Assembly: GCF_001667315.1 (NCBI RefSeq)
Contig: NZ_LZHT01000074.1
Span: 1-64,000, forward strand
Length of the DNA: 64,000 nucleotides
Direction: 5' to 3'
Source of the DNA: Mycobacterium sp. 852002-10029_SCH5224772
GTDB taxonomy: Bacteria; Actinomycetota; Actinomycetes; Mycobacteriales; Mycobacteriaceae
In this document: positions 37,168 to 46,429 of the stretch, in pieces
Numbering within the stretch: the stretch's first letter is position 1
How the letters are laid out: every line of letters starts with the position of its first letter
Notes under the pieces: model-generated
The model's database searches: none
What the model was told of the DNA's origin: nothing
What the model saw: the letters and a program-made list of their open reading frames with translations, nothing else
Made by a program: the position numbers and the translations under genes

Positions 37168-38067
37168 ATGGGCCGAACGGATATCGCCGCTCTCCTCGCG
37201 TTGAGTGCCGCGCTGTGCATTGCCACGGGCGACGTGCTGCAGCAACGCGCGGCGCAGCGCATCACCGACCGGGTGGGCTCCGTCGAATTGTTCGCCAATT
37301 TGCTTCGCAGCCAGCGGTGGTGGTGGGGCACGCTGCTGTTGGCGGCGAGCATCGCGTTGCAAGTGGCGGCCCTGGGCGAAGGGTCGGTGTTACTGGTCCA
37401 GGCGCTGCTGATGTTTTCGGTGCTGTTCGCGTTGCCCCTCGACGCCAGGTTGTCGCACCGCGCCGTCACCGGCGGCGAATGGGTGTGGGCCGCGCTGTTG
37501 ACGGCCGCGGTGACAGTGGTGGTCGTCGTCGGCAATCCGCAAGCCGGTCATAGCGGCGCATCGCTGAGAATCTGGGCGTTGGTGGCCATCGTCTTGGGGC
37601 CGCTCCTGATCGGCTGTGTGGTGGCCGGCCGCATTCGGGGCGGCGCGGTGGCCGCCGTGCTGTTCGCCTTCGTGTCGGGGGCGCTGTGGGGCGTCTTTGC
37701 GGCGCTCACCAGGGAGGTCGTCGCGCGGCTCGGCGACGGCGTGGCGGTGGTGACTCGGACCCCCGAGCTGTATGCCTGCATCCTGGTCGCGCTGGGTGGT
37801 GTGGTGTGGAGCCAGGCGGCATTTCGGGCCGGGCCGCTGACCGCGTCCATGCCCACCCTGCAGATGTCACAGCCGGTCGTCGCGGCGGTGCTGGGCGTCG
37901 TCGTCCTGGGCGAGACGCTGAACACCGGTCGCGCCGGGTTGATCGCGTTGGCGGCGGCCGCGGTGGTGATGACCGCGGCCATCATCAAACTCGCCCGCGT
38001 CGAGGCCGGCGCGACCCGCGACAGGGTCGAGGCGCGGCGTCACGAGGAAGCCGGCCAGCCTGCGTAG
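37168..38067 (+). CDS. DMT-family (EamA-like) membrane transporter
   Basis: A 299-residue protein with about ten hydrophobic segments, beginning with an intact first span (IAALLALSAALCIATGDVLQQ) and ending with AGLIALAAAAVVMTAAIIKLA. It has the two-fold EamA repeat of drug/metabolite transporters, including the TASMPTLQMSQPVVAAVLGVVVLGE segment typical of the second repeat. GGACGGAG precedes the ATG by eight bases. Substrate unknown. It follows the MMPL gene by 78 bases and may be cotranscribed with it. Confidence 0.82.
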   Translation: MGRTDIAALLALSAALCIATGDVLQQRAAQRITDRVGSVELFANLLRSQRWWWGTLLLAASIALQVAALGEGSVLLVQALLMFSVLFALPLDARLSHRAVTGGEWVWAALLTAAVTVVVVVGNPQAGHSGASLRIWALVAIVLGPLLIGCVVAGRIRGGAVAAVLFAFVSGALWGVFAALTREVVARLGDGVAVVTRTPELYACILVALGGVVWSQAAFRAGPLTASMPTLQMSQPVVAAVLGVVVLGETLNTGRAGLIALAAAAVVMTAAIIKLARVEAGATRDRVEARRHEEAGQPA

Positions 38068-38237
38068 TGGGCCTACCGTGACGCCGCTGACCTTGCCTGA
38101 GTGACGAACTCATTGCGGCGGAGACACCGATCGGCCGCCCGGGCCGGTGTGGGCGTGTGGAGCCGGCAAAACCCTTTAGAATGCCTGCAGCTAGGTCAGC
38201 GGTGACCGACTTCAAGAATTGAATGGAAGGTCGCTGG

Positions 38238-39434
38238 ATGACGCCTTTGCGGGTACGCCGATCGTGGCTGGCAGCCGCGGTCGTCACGGTTGCTGTGTTT
38301 GCGGTCGCCTGCGGTGGCGACCACACAGCCGCGCCGGCGAAGGTCATCTTCGACAAGGGCACCCCGTTCGCCGACCTGCTGGTCCCCAAGCTCACCTCGT
38401 CGGTGACTGACGGCGCCGTCGGCGTGACGGTCGATGCACCGGTGACGGTGAGCGTCGCCAACGGCGTGCTTGCGTCGGTCACCATGGTCAACGAAAACGG
38501 CAGGTCGATCAGCGGGAAGCTGAGCCCCGACGCGCTGCGCTGGTCCACCACCGAGCAGCTCGGCTACAACAGGCGCTACACGCTGAATGTCAAGGCGACC
38601 GGGCTGGGCGGCGCGACCAACAAGCAGATGACCTTCGCGACCAGTTCACCGGCCCACCTGACCATGCCCTACGTCAGCCCGGTCGACGGCGAGGTGGTGG
38701 GCATCGGCGAGCCGGTGGCGATCCGCTTCGACGAGAACATCGCGGACCGGGCCGCGGCCCAGAAAGCCATCGCCATCACCACGAACCCGCCGGTGGAGGG
38801 TGCGTTCTACTGGCTCACCAATCGCGAAGTGCGTTGGCGCCCAGAACATTTCTGGAAGCCGGGGACCGCCATCGACGTGGCTGTCAACACCTACGGGGTG
38901 GATCTGGGCGACGGGATGTTCGGTGAGGACAACGTCAAGACGCACTTCATCATTGGTGACGAGGTGATTTCGACCGCCGACGACACCACGAAGACGGTGA
39001 CCGTGCGGGTCAACGGTGACGTCGTCAAGACCATGCCGACGTCGATGGGCAAGGACAGCACGCCAACGGCCAACGGCGTCTACATCATTGGTGCGCGGTT
39101 CAAACACATGATCATGGATTCCTCGACCTATGGGGTTCCGGTCAACTCGCCCAACGGATATCGCACCGAAGTCGACTGGGCCACCCAGATGTCCTATAGC
39201 GGAGTCTTTGTGCACTCCGCGCCGTGGTCGGTCGGCGCCCAAGGCCACACCAACACCAGCCACGGATGCCTGAATGTCAGTCCCAGCAATGCCGAATGGT
39301 TCTACGACCACAGCAAAAGCGGTGACATCGTCGAGGTGGTGCACACCGTGGGGCCGACGCTGCCGGGCACCGAGGGGCTGGGCGACTGGAACATCCCGTG
39401 GCCACAGTGGAAGGCGGGCAACGCCAATACCTGA
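38238..39434 (+). CDS. ldtB: L,D-transpeptidase 2 (LdtMt2 homologue), lipoprotein
   Basis: Forms 3-3 crosslinks in mycobacterial peptidoglycan; carbapenem target. A signal peptide ends in a lipobox (FAVACGG), so it is anchored outside the membrane. Two immunoglobulin-like domains (about residues 40-245) precede the YkuD catalytic domain, with His326 (FVHSAPW) and the SHGCLNVS motif carrying His342 and nucleophile Cys344. The C-terminal extension ([15 protein letters not shown]) is that of LdtMt2. The ATG at 38238 follows GGAAGG; 38223 is an alternative. Near-complete similarity to Rv2518c by recall. Confidence 0.95.
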   Translation: MTPLRVRRSWLAAAVVTVAVFAVACGGDHTAAPAKVIFDKGTPFADLLVPKLTSSVTDGAVGVTVDAPVTVSVANGVLASVTMVNENGRSISGKLSPDALRWSTTEQLGYNRRYTLNVKATGLGGATNKQMTFATSSPAHLTMPYVSPVDGEVVGIGEPVAIRFDENIADRAAAQKAIAITTNPPVEGAFYWLTNREVRWRPEHFWKPGTAIDVAVNTYGVDLGDGMFGEDNVKTHFIIGDEVISTADDTTKTVTVRVNGDVVKTMPTSMGKDSTPTANGVYIIGARFKHMIMDSSTYGVPVNSPNGYRTEVDWATQMSYSGVFVHSAPWSVGAQGHTNTSHGCLNVSPSNAEWFYDHSKSGDIVEVVHTVGPTLPGTEGLGDWNIPWPQWKAGNANT

Positions 39435-39443
39435 CCGGATCGG

Positions 39444-39857
39444 TCAGTCGATCTTGTGCCAGCTCCCGCAACTTCGGGTCATGAACGCGGTGTCGGTCGG
39501 CATGATCCGAACCACCTGAGGGCCGTCGCCGACGTTGTTGTCGATGATGTCGTTGGTGTCGAAACTGCGCAGTCTCGCCCAATAGCAGCCGTATTTGCCG
39601 CCGTCGGTGCGATAGGTGCCCGCCGCGATCTCCTTGTTGACGATGTAGGTGCCGTTGGCCTCGATGGACGTCTTCGGTCCCGGCGGTGGCGGCGGGGTGA
39701 CGGTCTTCGTCACCGTTTTGGTTTCCGCCGGCCGCGTCGATATGACCGTAGTCGCCGTGTGGCTCGACCCGCCGCAGCCCATCAGCAACAGCGCCAGCGC
39801 TGCGACGGCGGCTTTGGTTGCTCGCGTCGTGGGCGAGGCGCGGCGTTGTCTGTTCAA
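39444..39857 (-). CDS. Probable secreted lipoprotein of unknown function
   Basis: About 137 residues from a TTG at 39857; the frame runs back into tRNA-His, so the start must lie downstream of the tRNA. A signal sequence with lipobox (AVAALALLLMGCGG) is followed by a Thr/Pro-rich spacer (TKTVTKTVTPPPPPGPK) and a compact domain (NGTYIVNKEIAAGTYRTDGGKYGCYWARL...TRSCGSWHKI) with two Cys. This domain recurs in actinobacterial secreted proteins, but I know no function. It is convergent with ldtB (9-base gap). Confidence 0.72.
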   Translation of the reverse strand: MNRQRRASPTTRATKAAVAALALLLMGCGGSSHTATTVISTRPAETKTVTKTVTPPPPPGPKTSIEANGTYIVNKEIAAGTYRTDGGKYGCYWARLRSFDTNDIIDNNVGDGPQVVRIMPTDTAFMTRSCGSWHKID

Positions 39858-39906
39858 GGCTTTCCACTCACGGGTGCAACAGCGGTGCGCGGAGTCGCTA
39901 CCACCG

Positions 39907-39939
39907 TAAAAGGTCAGGGAGCGGTGATGCTCCCTGACC
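39907..39939 (-). terminator. Intrinsic terminator of tRNA-His
   Basis: A perfect 11-base-pair stem (39912-39922 with 39929-39939, arms GGTCAGGGAGC and GCTCCCTGACC) has a 6-base loop. On the minus strand it is followed by TTTTA. It starts three bases after the encoded CCA of tRNA-His, so it is a textbook Rho-independent terminator, which is rare in mycobacteria. Confidence 0.85.
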
Positions 39940-39941
39940 AG

Positions 39942-40018
39942 TGGGGTGAGTGACGGGACTCGAACCCGCGACATTCAGGATCACAACCTGACGCTCTACC
40001 AACTGAACTACACCCACC
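39942..40018 (-). tRNA. tRNA-His (GTG anticodon), with encoded G-1 and CCA
   Basis: On the minus strand an acceptor stem GTGGGTG/CACTCAC closes a cloverleaf with D-arm TAGTTCAGTTGGTAGAGC, anticodon arm TCAGGTTGTGATCCTGA (anticodon GTG) and T-arm GCGGGTTCGAGTCCCGT. The base before the stem is G (the extra G of histidine tRNAs) and pairs with discriminator C; CCA is encoded at 39942-39944. The orn gene follows upstream on the same strand. Confidence 0.96.
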
Positions 40019-40065
40019 ACGGCTGTGTGCCGGCCGCAGGCCCGCACGAGCAGCGACTGTTGATA

Positions 40066-40713
40066 CTAGCGGCTCGGCGGCGCGCTGGCCGAATCGCTTG
40101 GTCCCGGTGCGTCTTTTCCGCCGTCCAGGGCGGCGACCACCGCCTCGATTTCGCTGGTAGGTGGGCCCGGCGGGGAGACGAACGCGGTGCGCCGATAGAA
40201 CTGCAATTCGCGGATAGATTCATGGATGTCGGCCAGCGCGCGGTGGGCGAGTCCCTTCACCGGCTGGCCGAAGTAGATCCGCGGGTACCAGCGCCGGCAG
40301 AGCTCTTTGATCGAACTCACATCGATCATGCGGTAGTGCAGAAACGTGTCCAGGGCGGACATGTCGCGCACGATGAACGCGCGATCGGTGGCGATCGAGT
40401 TTCCGGCCAGCGGCGCCGTCTTGGGTTGCTTGACGTGTTGGCCGATGTAGTCGAGCACCATCGCCTCGGCGGTTGCCAGGTCGACGGTGGATGCCCGCAC
40501 CTCGTCGATCAGCCCGGAGCGCGAGTGCATTTCGGTCACCACGTCACCCATCGCCGAGAGGGCGGCGTCGTCGGCGTGGATCACCACGTCCACGCCGTCG
40601 CCGAGGATGTTCAGATCGGCGTCGGTGACCAGCGCCGCGATCTCGATCAGCTTGTCCGAACCGAGATCGAGTCCGGTCATCTCGCAGTCGATCCACACCA
40701 ATTCGTCTCGCAC
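40066..40713 (-). CDS. orn: Oligoribonuclease
   Basis: A 215-residue 3'-5' exoribonuclease that degrades di- to pentaribonucleotides and linearised cyclic-di-nucleotides. The DEDDh catalytic motifs are visible: [10 protein letters not shown] (residues about 6-15), [11 protein letters not shown] region, [11 protein letters not shown] (about 112) and [13 protein letters not shown] (about 160). The GTG at 40713 gives the length of the M. tuberculosis protein; the upstream frame crosses a direct repeat and is not coding. Residues after about 200 form a variable Pro/Ser tail. Confidence 0.96.
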   Translation of the reverse strand: MRDELVWIDCEMTGLDLGSDKLIEIAALVTDADLNILGDGVDVVIHADDAALSAMGDVVTEMHSRSGLIDEVRASTVDLATAEAMVLDYIGQHVKQPKTAPLAGNSIATDRAFIVRDMSALDTFLHYRMIDVSSIKELCRRWYPRIYFGQPVKGLAHRALADIHESIRELQFYRRTAFVSPPGPPTSEIEAVVAALDGGKDAPGPSDSASAPPSR

Positions 40714-40721
40714 AGCGCTCA

Positions 40722-40815
40722 GACTAGTGGCGATCGCAAGTGCGGCGGAGCCGGGCGCGGCGGGTCGCCACCATCGGACTAGTGGCGATCGCAAGTGCGG
40801 CGGAGCCGGGCGCGG
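40722..40815. repeat. Two 39-base direct repeats upstream of orn
   Basis: Bases 40722-40760 are repeated exactly at 40777-40815, a 55-base period with a 16-base spacer. Each unit contains the palindrome GCGATCGC and begins GACTAGTGG. The pair fills the gap between the divergent orn and HerA-like genes, so it lies within their promoter region. The unit resembles dispersed GC-rich intergenic sequences of mycobacteria; its copy number elsewhere cannot be judged here. Confidence 0.9.
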
Positions 40816-40912
40816 GCGTCAACCCTGGGCCTCGCCCCCGAATCCGCCCGAGAAGTAGGGTGAGCGTGGTCGAACTGCATGCCGAATCACTGGGGAAGAG
40901 GGGCGCAGCACG

Positions 40913-42469
40913 ATGAGCACCGATTCAGCGGCGACGCCGGCGAGCCGGATCGCGGATGGGTACGCGGTCGACGGCCAGGCACTGGAATTGGGCACCGTCG
41001 TGGTCGACGGCGCCGCCGACCCGACGGCGCAGATCCGCATTCCGCTGGCGACCGTGAACAGGCACGGCCTGGTGGCCGGCGCGACGGGTACCGGCAAGAC
41101 CAAGACGCTGCAGCTGATCGCCGAACAGCTCAGCGCCGCGGGTGTACCGGTGCTGATGGCCGACGTGAAGGGCGACCTGTCCGGGCTGTCGAAACCGGGG
41201 GAGGGCAACGACAGGACGGCCGCACGCGCCAAGGACACCGGCGACAATTGGACCGGGACGGGATTCCCGGTGGAATTCCTCTCGCTGGGTGTCGGCGGGC
41301 TCGGTGTGCCGGTTCGGGCCACCGTCACCAGTTTCGGTCCGGTCCTGCTATCAAAGGTGTTGGGGCTCAATGCTACTCAAGAGTCGACGCTGGGCCTGAT
41401 CTTCCACTGGGCCAAGGGAAAGAATTACCAGCTGGTCACCCTGGAAAACCTTCGTGCTGCCATCACCCACCTGGCCAGTGACGAGGGCAAGGAAGATCTG
41501 AAATCCCTTGGCGGAGTGTCGTCCACAACAGCGGGCGTCATCCTGCGCGCGCTGGTGAACCTGGCGGGCGAGGGCGGCGACACGTTCTTCGGTGAGCCGA
41601 AGCTCGACCCGCAGGACCTGCTGCGCGTCGACCAGGGCCGCGGCATCATCTCGCTGCTGGAGTTCGGCGGCCAGTCGTTGCGCCCGGTCATCTTCTCCAC
41701 CTTCCTGATGTGGTTGCTGGCCGACCTGTTCACCGTCCTGCCCGAGGTCGGCGACGTGGACAAGCCGAAGCTGGTCTTCTTCTTCGACGAGGCGCACCTG
41801 TTGTTCGCCGATGCGTCGAAGGCCTTCCTCGAGCAGGTCGAGCAGACCGTGAAACTGATCCGCTCGAAGGGCGTCGGGGTGTTCTTCTGCACCCAGTTGC
41901 CCACCGATCTGCCCAACGACGTGCTGTCCCAGTTGGGCGCGCGGATTCAGCACGCGCTGCGGGCGTTCACTCCCGACGACCAGAAGGCGCTGTCCAAGAC
42001 GGTGCGCACCTACCCGAAAACCGATGTCTACGACCTGGAGTCGGCGTTGACGTCGCTGGGGATCGGTGAGGCCGTCGTGACCGTGCTGTCCGAGAAAGGC
42101 TCGCCCACCCCGGTCGCGTGGACACGGATGCGGGTGCCACGCTCGTTGATGGCGTCGATCGGCAACGACGCGATCGAGGCTGCGGCGAAAGACAGCCCGC
42201 TGCAGGCGAAATACGGCGAAACGGTCCAACAACCGGCACAACCGTCGGCCCCACCGGCCCCGCCCGCCTCGCCGCCGCAAGCCCAGTCCGACTACCCGCC
42301 CGTCCCCGCAAACGACCCGGTCCCGCCGATGCCGGAGCCGGTGGAGCCGCGGGGTCCGTCGATGTGGGAGGAAGTGCTGCAGAACCCGACGGTGAAAAGC
42401 GGCATCAACACGGCGATACGCGAAGCGGTGAAAGGCATTTTCGGCACCGGCCGTCGCCGCCGGAAGTAG
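40913..42469 (+). CDS. HerA-like ATPase (DUF853), Rv2510c homologue
   Basis: A 518-residue P-loop ATPase. Walker A is GATGTGKT at residues 56-63, Walker B is LVFFFDEAHLLF near residue 285, and a later arginine-bearing stretch (GARIQHALRAFTPDDQKAL) fits the FtsK/HerA fold. The C-terminal 80 residues have a Pro/Ala/Gln-rich linker and a basic end (GRRRRK). The family is thought to act as a hexameric DNA-translocating or remodelling ATPase, but no role is established in mycobacteria. It is divergent from orn, as in M. tuberculosis. Confidence 0.9.
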   Translation: MSTDSAATPASRIADGYAVDGQALELGTVVVDGAADPTAQIRIPLATVNRHGLVAGATGTGKTKTLQLIAEQLSAAGVPVLMADVKGDLSGLSKPGEGNDRTAARAKDTGDNWTGTGFPVEFLSLGVGGLGVPVRATVTSFGPVLLSKVLGLNATQESTLGLIFHWAKGKNYQLVTLENLRAAITHLASDEGKEDLKSLGGVSSTTAGVILRALVNLAGEGGDTFFGEPKLDPQDLLRVDQGRGIISLLEFGGQSLRPVIFSTFLMWLLADLFTVLPEVGDVDKPKLVFFFDEAHLLFADASKAFLEQVEQTVKLIRSKGVGVFFCTQLPTDLPNDVLSQLGARIQHALRAFTPDDQKALSKTVRTYPKTDVYDLESALTSLGIGEAVVTVLSEKGSPTPVAWTRMRVPRSLMASIGNDAIEAAAKDSPLQAKYGETVQQPAQPSAPPAPPASPPQAQSDYPPVPANDPVPPMPEPVEPRGPSMWEEVLQNPTVKSGINTAIREAVKGIFGTGRRRRK

Positions 42470-42482
42470 CGCGGGCGGTGCG

Positions 42483-42544
42483 TCGCGAGTGTAACCGGGC
42501 TGCGAAAATCCGGGCCTCAACTCGCAGCCACGTTACGCTCGCGA
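42483..42544. terminator. Nested palindrome between convergent genes
   Basis: Outer arms at 42483-42495 and 42532-42544 (13 bases, one mismatch) and inner arms GGCTGCGA (42498-42505) and TCGCAGCC (42522-42529) are separated by two-base bulges on each side. They form a 62-base stem-loop in the gap between the convergent HerA-like and SDR genes. It could act as a bidirectional terminator, and the sequence looks like a dispersed mycobacterial palindromic repeat. Confidence 0.65.
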
Positions 42545-42576
42545 GCGAAGGGCACTCGCCCCCGCCGCCCCAGCGC

Positions 42577-43383
42577 TTACCCGCCGCCGAGCTTTTTGTA
42601 GAACGCGCCCACGATGGGCGACACGATGGCGCGCGGGGCGTAGCCGCTCGCCACCGACATGGCCTTGGACGTCAGGCCTGGAACGACGCGCATCTTGTTG
42701 CGGCCCAACGCATCCAGCGACACTCGAGCGGTGTGTTCCGTCGAGATCCACAGGAAGTCGGGCACCAGCCGCTCGACGATCGACGCTTCGGTGTCGGCGG
42801 GCAGGTCGGTGCGGACCGGGCCGGGCGCCAGCAGCGTCACGTTCACGCCGGACCCGCGCAGTTCACCGCGCAGTGATTCGGTGAAGGTATTCACGAACGC
42901 CTTGGTGGCGGCGTAGGTGGCGTTGTAGGGGATCGGCGAATTGCCGGCCGCCGAACCGGAAATCAGGATGCCTCCGGCCTTGCGCTCGACCATGCCGAGT
43001 AACACCGCCAACGTAAGATCGTGCACCCCTAGGACATTCAGCTGCAATTGCGCCTTCTCGCCGGCCGGATCGAGCGTGGCCACCGGACCGAACGTCGCGG
43101 TACCCGCGTTGGCGCACAGGATCGAGATCGGGCGGGCGGCCAGCTCGTCGCACAGTTTCGCGCGGTCGCCCGGGTCGGCCAGATCGGCGGGCCGCACCTC
43201 GACGGTGACGCGATACTTCTCGGTCAGGCGGGCGGCCAGACCCTTGAGCAGATCCTCGCGTCGCGCGGTGACGATCAGATCGTGTCCGCGGGCGGCAAGT
43301 TCGGTGGCCAGCGCTTCACCGATGTTCTGCGAAGCTCCGGTGACAACGGCGCGCGCCTCGGGGCTTGGAGCGGGTATCGGCAT
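42577..43383 (-). CDS. Short-chain dehydrogenase/reductase, Rv2509 homologue
   Basis: A 268-residue SDR, the same length as Rv2509. The cofactor motif is GASQNIGEALA (residues 16-26), the Asn of the active site is in LCANAG, and the catalytic Ser and Tyr-x3-Lys are in ISGSAAGNSP and YNATYAATKAF. In corynebacteria and mycobacteria the related CmrA reduces the beta-keto group of new mycolates; Rv2509 is regarded as its mycobacterial counterpart. The assignment to mycolate reduction rests on this homology and synteny. Confidence 0.9.
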   Translation of the reverse strand: MPIPAPSPEARAVVTGASQNIGEALATELAARGHDLIVTARREDLLKGLAARLTEKYRVTVEVRPADLADPGDRAKLCDELAARPISILCANAGTATFGPVATLDPAGEKAQLQLNVLGVHDLTLAVLLGMVERKAGGILISGSAAGNSPIPYNATYAATKAFVNTFTESLRGELRGSGVNVTLLAPGPVRTDLPADTEASIVERLVPDFLWISTEHTARVSLDALGRNKMRVVPGLTSKAMSVASGYAPRAIVSPIVGAFYKKLGGG

Positions 43384-43451
43384 GCGCCAATCGTAGACAG
43401 CCGGCGAATCGCAATCCGCGGGTGATCGCAGGCGCCGCTAGAGTGCCGGGC

Positions 43452-44798
43452 ATGAGTCAGCCGGAGTTGCGTTCCGCCGCCCCCGTGCGATCTCGCGTGG
43501 TGGCGTGGGCGCTCTGGGACTGCGGCTCGACCGGCCTGAACGCGATCGTGGCCACCTTCGTCTTCGCCGTGTATCTGACCAGCAGCGTCGGCGTGGGCAT
43601 CGGGGGCAGCACCACGCCGGCGAGCTGGCTGGGCCGGGCCGCGGCCATCGCGGGGCTGACCGTCGCGGTGCTCGCGCCCGCCGTCGGCGTGTGGGTGGAG
43701 TCCCCGCATCGCAGGCGAGTGGCCCTGAGCGTGCTGACCGCCGCGGCCGTGACGCTGACCTGCTTGATGTTCTTCATCCGCGATCGGCCCGGCTACCTGT
43801 GGGCGGGTCTGGTGCTGCTGGGGGCGACGGCGGCCTGCGGGGACCTGGCCAGCGTCCCGTACAACGCCATGCTGCGCCAGCTTTCGACGCCACAGACGGC
43901 CGGCCGGATATCCGGATTCGGCTGGGCGGCGGGCTATGGCGGCAGCGTCCTGCTGTTGCTGGTGATCTACACCGGATTCATCTCCGGGTCGGGCTCGGGG
44001 CCGGGCGCGACGCGCGGACTGCTGCGAATTCCCTTGCAGGACGGGCTCTACGTCCGCGAGGCTATGTTGGTGGCCGCGGCCTGGCTGGCGGTGTTCGCGC
44101 TGCCATTGCTGTTCGTGGCGCAACGACTGAGCGACCCGGCCGAGGCGCATCAGCCCACCAGCATGTTGGGCGGTTACCGCAAGCTGTGGACCGAGGTCTC
44201 CGCGGAATGGCGCCGCGACCGCAACCTGGTGTACTTCCTGATCGCCAGCGCGCTGTTCCGGGACGGGCTGGCGGCGATCTTCGCCTTCGGCGCGGTGCTC
44301 GGCGTCAACGTCTACGGCATCTCCCAGGCGGACGTGCTGATTTTCGGGGTGGCGGCCTGCGTCGTCGCCGCGGTGGGCGCGGTGCTGGGCGGGTTCGTCG
44401 ACCACCGGGTCGGATCGAAACCCGTCATCCTGGCCTCGCTGGCCGCGATCATCACCCTGGGACTGACGTTGATGGTCTCGTCCGGGCCGGTGGCCTTCTG
44501 GGTGTGCGGGCTGCTGCTGTGCATGTTCATCGGGCCGACGCAGTCGTCGTCGCGTGCCCTGTTGCTGCAGATGGCCAAGTACGGCAGGGAAGGCGTCGCC
44601 TTCGGCCTCTACACGATGACCGGGCGGGCGGTGGCGTTCCTGGCGCCGTGGCTGTTCTCGGTGTTCGTCGACGTCTTCGGCGCCGTGCGCGCCGGCCTCG
44701 GCGGGATCTCCCTGGTCCTGATCGCCGGGCTGCTGGCGATGCTTGTGGTCCGCGTTCCGCAGCGCGGCGAACCGGTCACCGAATCCTCGACGGCATGA
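43452..44798 (+). CDS. MFS (UMF1-like) transporter, Rv2508c homologue
   Basis: A 448-residue membrane protein with about 12 hydrophobic segments, beginning WALWDCGSTGLNAIVATFVFAVYL, the opening of UMF1-like major facilitator proteins. A cytoplasmic loop follows the sixth span (QPTSMLGGYRKLWTEVSAEWRRDR). The ATG at 43452 is chosen; the upstream 29 codons overlap the divergent SDR. Substrate unknown; fungal UMF1 members export amino acids from vacuoles, which is a weak hint. Confidence 0.85.
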   Translation: MSQPELRSAAPVRSRVVAWALWDCGSTGLNAIVATFVFAVYLTSSVGVGIGGSTTPASWLGRAAAIAGLTVAVLAPAVGVWVESPHRRRVALSVLTAAAVTLTCLMFFIRDRPGYLWAGLVLLGATAACGDLASVPYNAMLRQLSTPQTAGRISGFGWAAGYGGSVLLLLVIYTGFISGSGSGPGATRGLLRIPLQDGLYVREAMLVAAAWLAVFALPLLFVAQRLSDPAEAHQPTSMLGGYRKLWTEVSAEWRRDRNLVYFLIASALFRDGLAAIFAFGAVLGVNVYGISQADVLIFGVAACVVAAVGAVLGGFVDHRVGSKPVILASLAAIITLGLTLMVSSGPVAFWVCGLLLCMFIGPTQSSSRALLLQMAKYGREGVAFGLYTMTGRAVAFLAPWLFSVFVDVFGAVRAGLGGISLVLIAGLLAMLVVRVPQRGEPVTESSTA

Positions 44799-44819
44799 GC
44801 GGGTCTGGGCGAGAGGGCC

Positions 44820-45593
44820 TCAGCCCCGGGCGTCGCAGATCGTCAGCCCTCCGCCGACGCGCTTGCTCACCTGAACCCCGTTGACGGTGACCGTGCAGGT
44901 GACGCTGTGCCCGATGTTGACGATCGTGACGTTGGCCGGGTGGGCGGCCGACTTCGCCAGGCTGACCTGCTTGCTCCACGGCAGCGCGACGTTGAATTCG
45001 GTCTGGATGAGGTCGCCGGCGTCGACGTACATGATGCTGATCGCGCGACCTTCGCCCGTGACGGTGTAGACGACGTCTTGCATGGCCGCCGGACCGGTCG
45101 TCGGGGTGGGCGACTCGGGGCCGCTGGTCGGGGGTATGGGCGCCGGGATGAGGGTCGGCGATTTCCGCGCCGACGGGGTCGGGCTCTGCGGGCTCGGCTC
45201 CGGCATCGCCGGCAACGGCGGGACGGCGGTCTGGGTCTTGATCGCGTCGTTCGCGAGCGCCAGCGCAATCACCAAGGCGACGACCAGCAGGACCGCCGAG
45301 CCGGCGGCGATCCACAGCCAGCGCGGCGATTTCGGCCGCCCGGGCGGCGGCGGCGGAGGCATGCCCTGCGAGTGCAGTTCGTCCGACGGAGGAAGGTCCT
45401 GCTGCCAATAGGCCGGCAACCGTTTTGTCGTGTTCTCGTTGGCGGTGGGTGCCCAGGGCGACATCGTCCCGCCGTAGGTGGGGGCGTACGGCGTCTGGTC
45501 GGCATATGCGGGATCGGCGGGCGGGGCGTACCCCGGCTGCTGCGGCCCCGGTAGCGATGGACCAAACCGCTCGGTAGGACGTGAATCGTTCAT
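44820..45593 (-). CDS. Proline-rich MmpS-like membrane protein, Rv2507 homologue
   Basis: About 257 residues. The N-terminal 90 residues are Pro/Tyr/Gln-rich and cytosolic (PGPQQPGYAPPADPAYADQTP). One membrane span follows (LWIAAGSAVLLVVALVIALAL, about 95-115), then a Pro/Ser/Thr-rich external spacer, and a C-terminal MmpS-like beta domain (VVYTVTGEGRAISIMYVDAG... to ITICDARG-like end). It is convergent with the MFS gene. Such MmpS-like domains serve as periplasmic adaptors, but no MmpL gene is nearby. An ATG two codons upstream (45599) is also possible. Confidence 0.82.
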   Translation of the reverse strand: MNDSRPTERFGPSLPGPQQPGYAPPADPAYADQTPYAPTYGGTMSPWAPTANENTTKRLPAYWQQDLPPSDELHSQGMPPPPPPGRPKSPRWLWIAAGSAVLLVVALVIALALANDAIKTQTAVPPLPAMPEPSPQSPTPSARKSPTLIPAPIPPTSGPESPTPTTGPAAMQDVVYTVTGEGRAISIMYVDAGDLIQTEFNVALPWSKQVSLAKSAAHPANVTIVNIGHSVTCTVTVNGVQVSKRVGGGLTICDARG

Positions 45594-45663
45594 GTCCACC
45601 TCATGGCTTGCAAGGGTACCTGGGTGGGGCAGTGAAGCGCTTACTCACCTGACGAAGGGCGGT

Positions 45664-46320
45664 TCAGGGGCACTGGTTTCCGGCCGCGAGCGCGGCGATC
45701 GTCATCGCCCGCATGACGGCGCGCGATCGTGCGGCGCGGACGCTTTTGCTGCGCGAGGCGTCAGGGGATTTCATGCTGTGCGGCGTCGAGTTCAGCAGGC
45801 CGAACACGGCGTGCGCGGTCAACCGGGCGTCGGCCTCGGCCAGCTTGGGATTCAGCTCGCGCAGCACCCCCACCCAGACCTCGACGTATTGGCGCTGCGC
45901 TTTGCGCACCTGCTTTTCGGCCGCCCCGGGCAGGTACGCCAGGTCGCGATCTTGGATGCGGATCAGGTCGGGTTCGGTCAGGGCGAAGTCGAGATGAAAG
46001 TCGATCAGGCCGTCCAGCGCGGAGGCGGCATCAGGGCTGCGGGTCCGCACCTGCCGGGCGCCGGCGAGCAGCCGGGTGCTGATGCCCACCAGCAACTCGA
46101 CCAGGAGCGACTCCTTGTTGGGGAAATGCCGGTAGATGGCCGGCCCGCTGACGCCAGCCGCGGCGCCGATGTCTTCGAGGCGTACTGCGAGAAATCCGCG
46201 CTCGGCGAACAGGCGCTCGGCGGCCGACAACAGCTGCAAGCGGCGGTCGAATTTTAACTGGCTCCGGCGATTTGGGGTGTCAGGGGAACCGGCCTGTCCT
46301 TCGGAGGCAGACGTTGTCAT
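45664..46320 (-). CDS. bkaR: TetR-family repressor of branched-chain keto-acid genes, Rv2506 homologue
   Basis: A 218-residue regulator. The helix-turn-helix is at about residues 25-70 ([46 protein letters not shown]). The remainder is a helical ligand-binding and dimerisation domain. GGAGG precedes the ATG at 46320. In mycobacteria the protein at this position has been named BkaR and represses the adjacent branched-chain keto-acid operon. Two matching palindromes lie in the divergent gap to accD1. The ligand is likely to be an acyl-CoA of leucine breakdown. Confidence 0.9.
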   Translation of the reverse strand: MTTSASEGQAGSPDTPNRRSQLKFDRRLQLLSAAERLFAERGFLAVRLEDIGAAAGVSGPAIYRHFPNKESLLVELLVGISTRLLAGARQVRTRSPDAASALDGLIDFHLDFALTEPDLIRIQDRDLAYLPGAAEKQVRKAQRQYVEVWVGVLRELNPKLAEADARLTAHAVFGLLNSTPHSMKSPDASRSKSVRAARSRAVMRAMTIAALAAGNQCP

Positions 46321-46359
46321 GACGAACCTCCGTGTAATCAATCGTCACCAACGTAGCAC

Positions 46360-46379
46360 GAGTTATTCGCAATTAACTC
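46360..46379. promoter_or_regulatory. TetR operator, regulator-proximal copy
   Basis: GAGTTATT-CGCA-ATTAACTC, two 8-base arms (one internal mismatch) around a 4-base spacer, 40 bases upstream of the repressor ATG. It is the same motif as the copy at 46445. The half GTTATTCGC recurs at 46382-46390, exactly 20 bases further on. Confidence 0.72.
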
Positions 46380-46429
46380 GCGTTATTCGCCCGGCACGAT
46401 CCTCCCTAGACCGGCAACGCCGGCAATGG

